NCBI GenBank assembly: GCA_947359465.1
Contig: OX375879.1
Coordinates: 126,017,260 to 126,081,259 of the forward strand
DNA: 64,000 nt
Direction of reading: 5' to 3'
From: Metellina segmentata
Taxonomy: Eukaryota > Arthropoda > Arachnida > Araneae > Tetragnathidae
How positions within the stretch are numbered: position 1 is the first letter of the stretch; each line of letters starts with the position of its first letter. The translations under genes and the position numbers were made by a program. Below, one piece after another: positions 61,211 to 64,000 of the stretch. The notes under the pieces were generated by a model. It was not told where the DNA came from and did not search any database. It saw nothing but the letters and a program-made list of their open reading frames with translations.

Positions 61211-64000
61211 CAATTTTTTTTTGCAAAAATAACCAATATATTTTTTGCAAATTAGATCGCTCGATTATATAACCTCTTTTTATAACTGTTTTACCCCACC
61301 TGACCCTAATCCCTGAATTTGCTACAAGATAAAATCAAACAAATTCACTGAATGCATTGAGAATTTAAAAGACAAAGATTACCACACCAATTGACTTAAA
61401 GGTATCATAGTTTTGTTGAATTGTTATTCAAATTATAAAAAAAACTAAATCCAACAGACTATTACCATTTAGTCATACATGGTTCAATGGTAACTTTCAC
61501 CGTTTCATTAGCATTGCAGATAAAAATAAAAAAAATGCTTTTGTCAGCCTTTAAAAAAAAAGTCTACTAGAGGACAGCACGTCTCTGAAAGTGTATTCTG
61601 CTTATGAAAATAAATAAAAGTGTACGGTTTATTAATTGCGTTAGGGTGTCAAATCAATAAATTCATCAAAGTATTTGGAACATATCTTACATTGTGAACA
61701 CAGAACCAGTTTTATTTGAAAGTAATAATCAAATCATATGCTTTTAAATTAACATGGCAATATTTGTCCGCCAGAAATTTTATTCGTTGAACGATTCCAA
61801 TTCTAAAGTTAAATGCAAGAACATAAAGTAATTTTTTTTTTAATAAAAAGTATTGTTCAAAGCGTTATGTCTTGTTAATAAAAAGGGGCTGACAACAGAT
61901 TGAACGTGGACCAGAGATTTGAGAAACATGACCCTACAACAGATTGAACGTCCACCAGAGATTTGAGAAGCATGGTTATCTGAAAGATTTGAGAATCATG
62001 ACACCAGAGATTTGAGAAACATGACCCTACAACAGATTGAATCATGACACCAGAGATTTGAGAAACATGACCCTACAACAGATTGAACGTGCACCAGAGA
62101 TTTGAGAAGCATGACCCTACAACAGATTGAACGTGGGCCAGAGATTTGAGAAGCATGGTTATCTGAAAGATTTGAGAATCATGACACCAGAGATTTGAGA
62201 AACATGACTCTACAACAGATTGAACGTGCACCAGAGATTTGAGAAACATGACCCTACAACAGATTGAACGTCCACCAGAGATTTGAGAAGCATGGTTATC
62301 TGAAAGATTTGAGAATCATGACACCAGAGATTTGAGAAACATGACCCTACAACAGATTGAACGTGCACCAGAGATTTTGAGAAGCACGGTTATCTGAAAG
62401 ATTTGAGAAGCATGGTTATCTGAAAGATTTGAGAATCACGACACCAGAGATTTGAGAAGCATGACCCTACAACAGATTGAACGTGGACCAGATTGAACGT
62501 GGGCCAGAGATTTGAGAAGCATGGTTATCTGAAAGATTTGAGAATCATGACACCAGAGATTTGAGAAACATGACCCTACAACAGATTGAACGTGCACCAG
62601 AGATTTGAGAAGCATGACCCTACAACAGATTGAACGTGGGCCAGAGATTTGAGAAGCATGACACCAGAGATTTGAGAAGCATGACACCAGAGATTTGAGA
62701 AGCATGACCCTACTACAGATTGAACGTGGACCAGAGATTTTGAGAAGCATGGTTATCTGAAAGATTTGAGAAGCATGGTTATCTGAAAGATTTGAGAATC
62801 ACGACACCAGAGATTTGAGAAGCATGACCCTACAACATATTGAACGTGGACCAGATTGAACGTGCACCAGAGATTTGAGAAGCATGGTTATCTGAAAGAT
62901 TTGAGAATCATGACACCAGAGATTTGAGAAACATGACCCTACAACAGATTGAACGTGCATCAGAGATTTGAGAAACATGAACCTACAACAGATTGAACGT
63001 GCACCAGAGATTTGAGAAGCATGGTTATCTGAAAGATTTGAGAATCATGACACCAGAGATTTGAGAAACATGACCCTACAACAGATTGAACGTGCACCAG
63101 AGATTTGAGAAACATGACCCTACAACAGATTGAACGTGCACCAGAGATTTGAGAAACATGACCCTACAACAGATTGAACGTGCACCAGAGATTTGAGAAA
63201 CATGGTTATCTGAAAGATTTGAGAATCATGACACCAGAGATTTGGGAAACTTGACATCCTGCCCTACAACAACAGATTTAACGCGCGAGTGTTGCTGTGA
63301 ATCGGACCCTCAGAATCCCAAAGCTACACCAGGATGCTAATTATTATTTTTTTTTTTAAAATACACATTGGGTAAAAAAAAATATTTGTATTCACCTGTT
63401 TGTGATTAATTGAATTGTTGTGCTTCTCTCACGCCAATCTTGTTGCATTTTTTTGGACGTGCAGCATTTAACCTTTTCGCATGGGCTCGTATTTTGAAAA
63501 CAACTTCATTCGTGGGCTCTTTCAGAACGCGCGTTCCTCTAGGGGGGGGTAAGAAAATTTACCACAGGGTTCGAGTAGAGGGGTGGTCACGGGTCTTTGT
63601 GTGAAACTGGGTGAGATAAGAGCGAGCGTCTCCTGTTGATAGCTGAACATTCACCCCTCTCTTTAAGAGTACACAGGTTGGGGGAAACTGATGTTTCTTG
63701 ACATTAAGCACTGGAATTCTCAAAATGGTGTTTTGAAGTCCATTATCTTATTTTCACCAAAAAATGAACAGAAGCTATACTTCCAAAACATTAAAAAAAA
63801 ATTACTCCAAATTTATCACTGGGCCAAAGAGGGCGATACATACTTGCCCTGGTAATGCGCTTGGCGCTAAGTGCGCGGAATAGCAACCTGTTTGGGAGGG
63901 GATAACCTCCAGTCCGAAAAAGGGCATTCTTGTATTCTAAAGAACGTCTTTGCGAGGCTTTCTCTCTCTCTCCGGGCGCACGTTAAATCTGTTGTAGCCT
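61211..64000. repeat. Right arm of the giant inverted repeat (to window end)
   Basis: Reverse complement of the left arm at 49,756-53,587. The last bases (GTTGTAGCCT) match the left arm at 49,756, so the true outer end may lie beyond the window. It lacks the (TA)n insertion of the left arm. Confidence 0.9.
61893..63260. repeat. Satellite array, right arm
   Basis: Inverted copy of the 50,590-52,915 array with fewer units (CACCAGAGATTTGAGAA, CCTACAACAGATTGAACGTG, ATCTGAAAGATTTGAGAATC). Confidence 0.95.

Overview
The window looks like an arthropod chromosome, possibly chelicerate, carrying an integrated block of a large double-stranded DNA virus. The host guess rests on the repeats: Jockey-type LINEs, a Mutator-like transposase of a kind I associate with spider and tick genomes, and hAT, pogo, PIF/Harbinger-like, piggyBac and copia remnants. 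From position 1 to about 33,000 the DNA is densely packed with short-spaced, mostly intronless genes. From about 33,000 to 64,000 it is visibly more AT-rich and holds almost only decayed, nested transposons and satellite. The left end of the viral block lies outside the window.

Viral block, 1-17.5 kb (core genes). Most genes are on the minus strand. Recognisable products are two separate halves of an Rpb1/beta-prime-type RNA polymerase subunit (catalytic DFDGD half at 2,665-4,236, trigger-loop and C-terminal half at 14,346-15,287), a D5-like primase-helicase (5,533-8,697), a nucleoside-kinase-like protein, a Cys-rich membrane protein like per os infectivity factors (PIFs), and a Nudix hydrolase of the decapping type. 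A LEF-9-sized polymerase half with a PIF-like protein points to class Naldaviricetes (baculovirus, nudivirus and relatives). The D5 helicase and Nudix enzyme are more usual in nucleocytoplasmic large DNA viruses, so the affiliation is open. Most gene boundaries carry an An-Tn palindrome, for example A14T14 and A17T17.

Viral block, 17.5-33 kb (accessory region). This part holds two paralogous genes with a PLDLS motif, each broken by a different lesion; a family of small zinc-motif proteins; and a family of RING-finger proteins, some intact and some decayed. Its promoters look like arthropod RNA polymerase II promoters (TATA plus TCAGT). One RING gene (32,317-32,783) has a well-formed 80-nt GT-AG intron. 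Two arrays of related 50-bp repeats, perfect hairpins and long TA tracts lie between the genes.

Host block, 33-64 kb. A Jockey element (34.65-43.9 kb) is interrupted by a 5.45-kb element with TAA target duplications. A second Jockey element is interrupted by a 1.66-kb hAT element. From 49,756 to the window end lies a very large inverted repeat (arms about 3.8 and at least 2.8 kb, each with a satellite array). It encloses a Mutator-like transposase remnant, a candidate five-exon small gene, a Jockey fragment and a pogo fragment.

Many core viral genes are intact while others carry one lesion, so the insertion looks fairly recent or only partly decayed. All functional calls come from reading motifs; no database search was possible.
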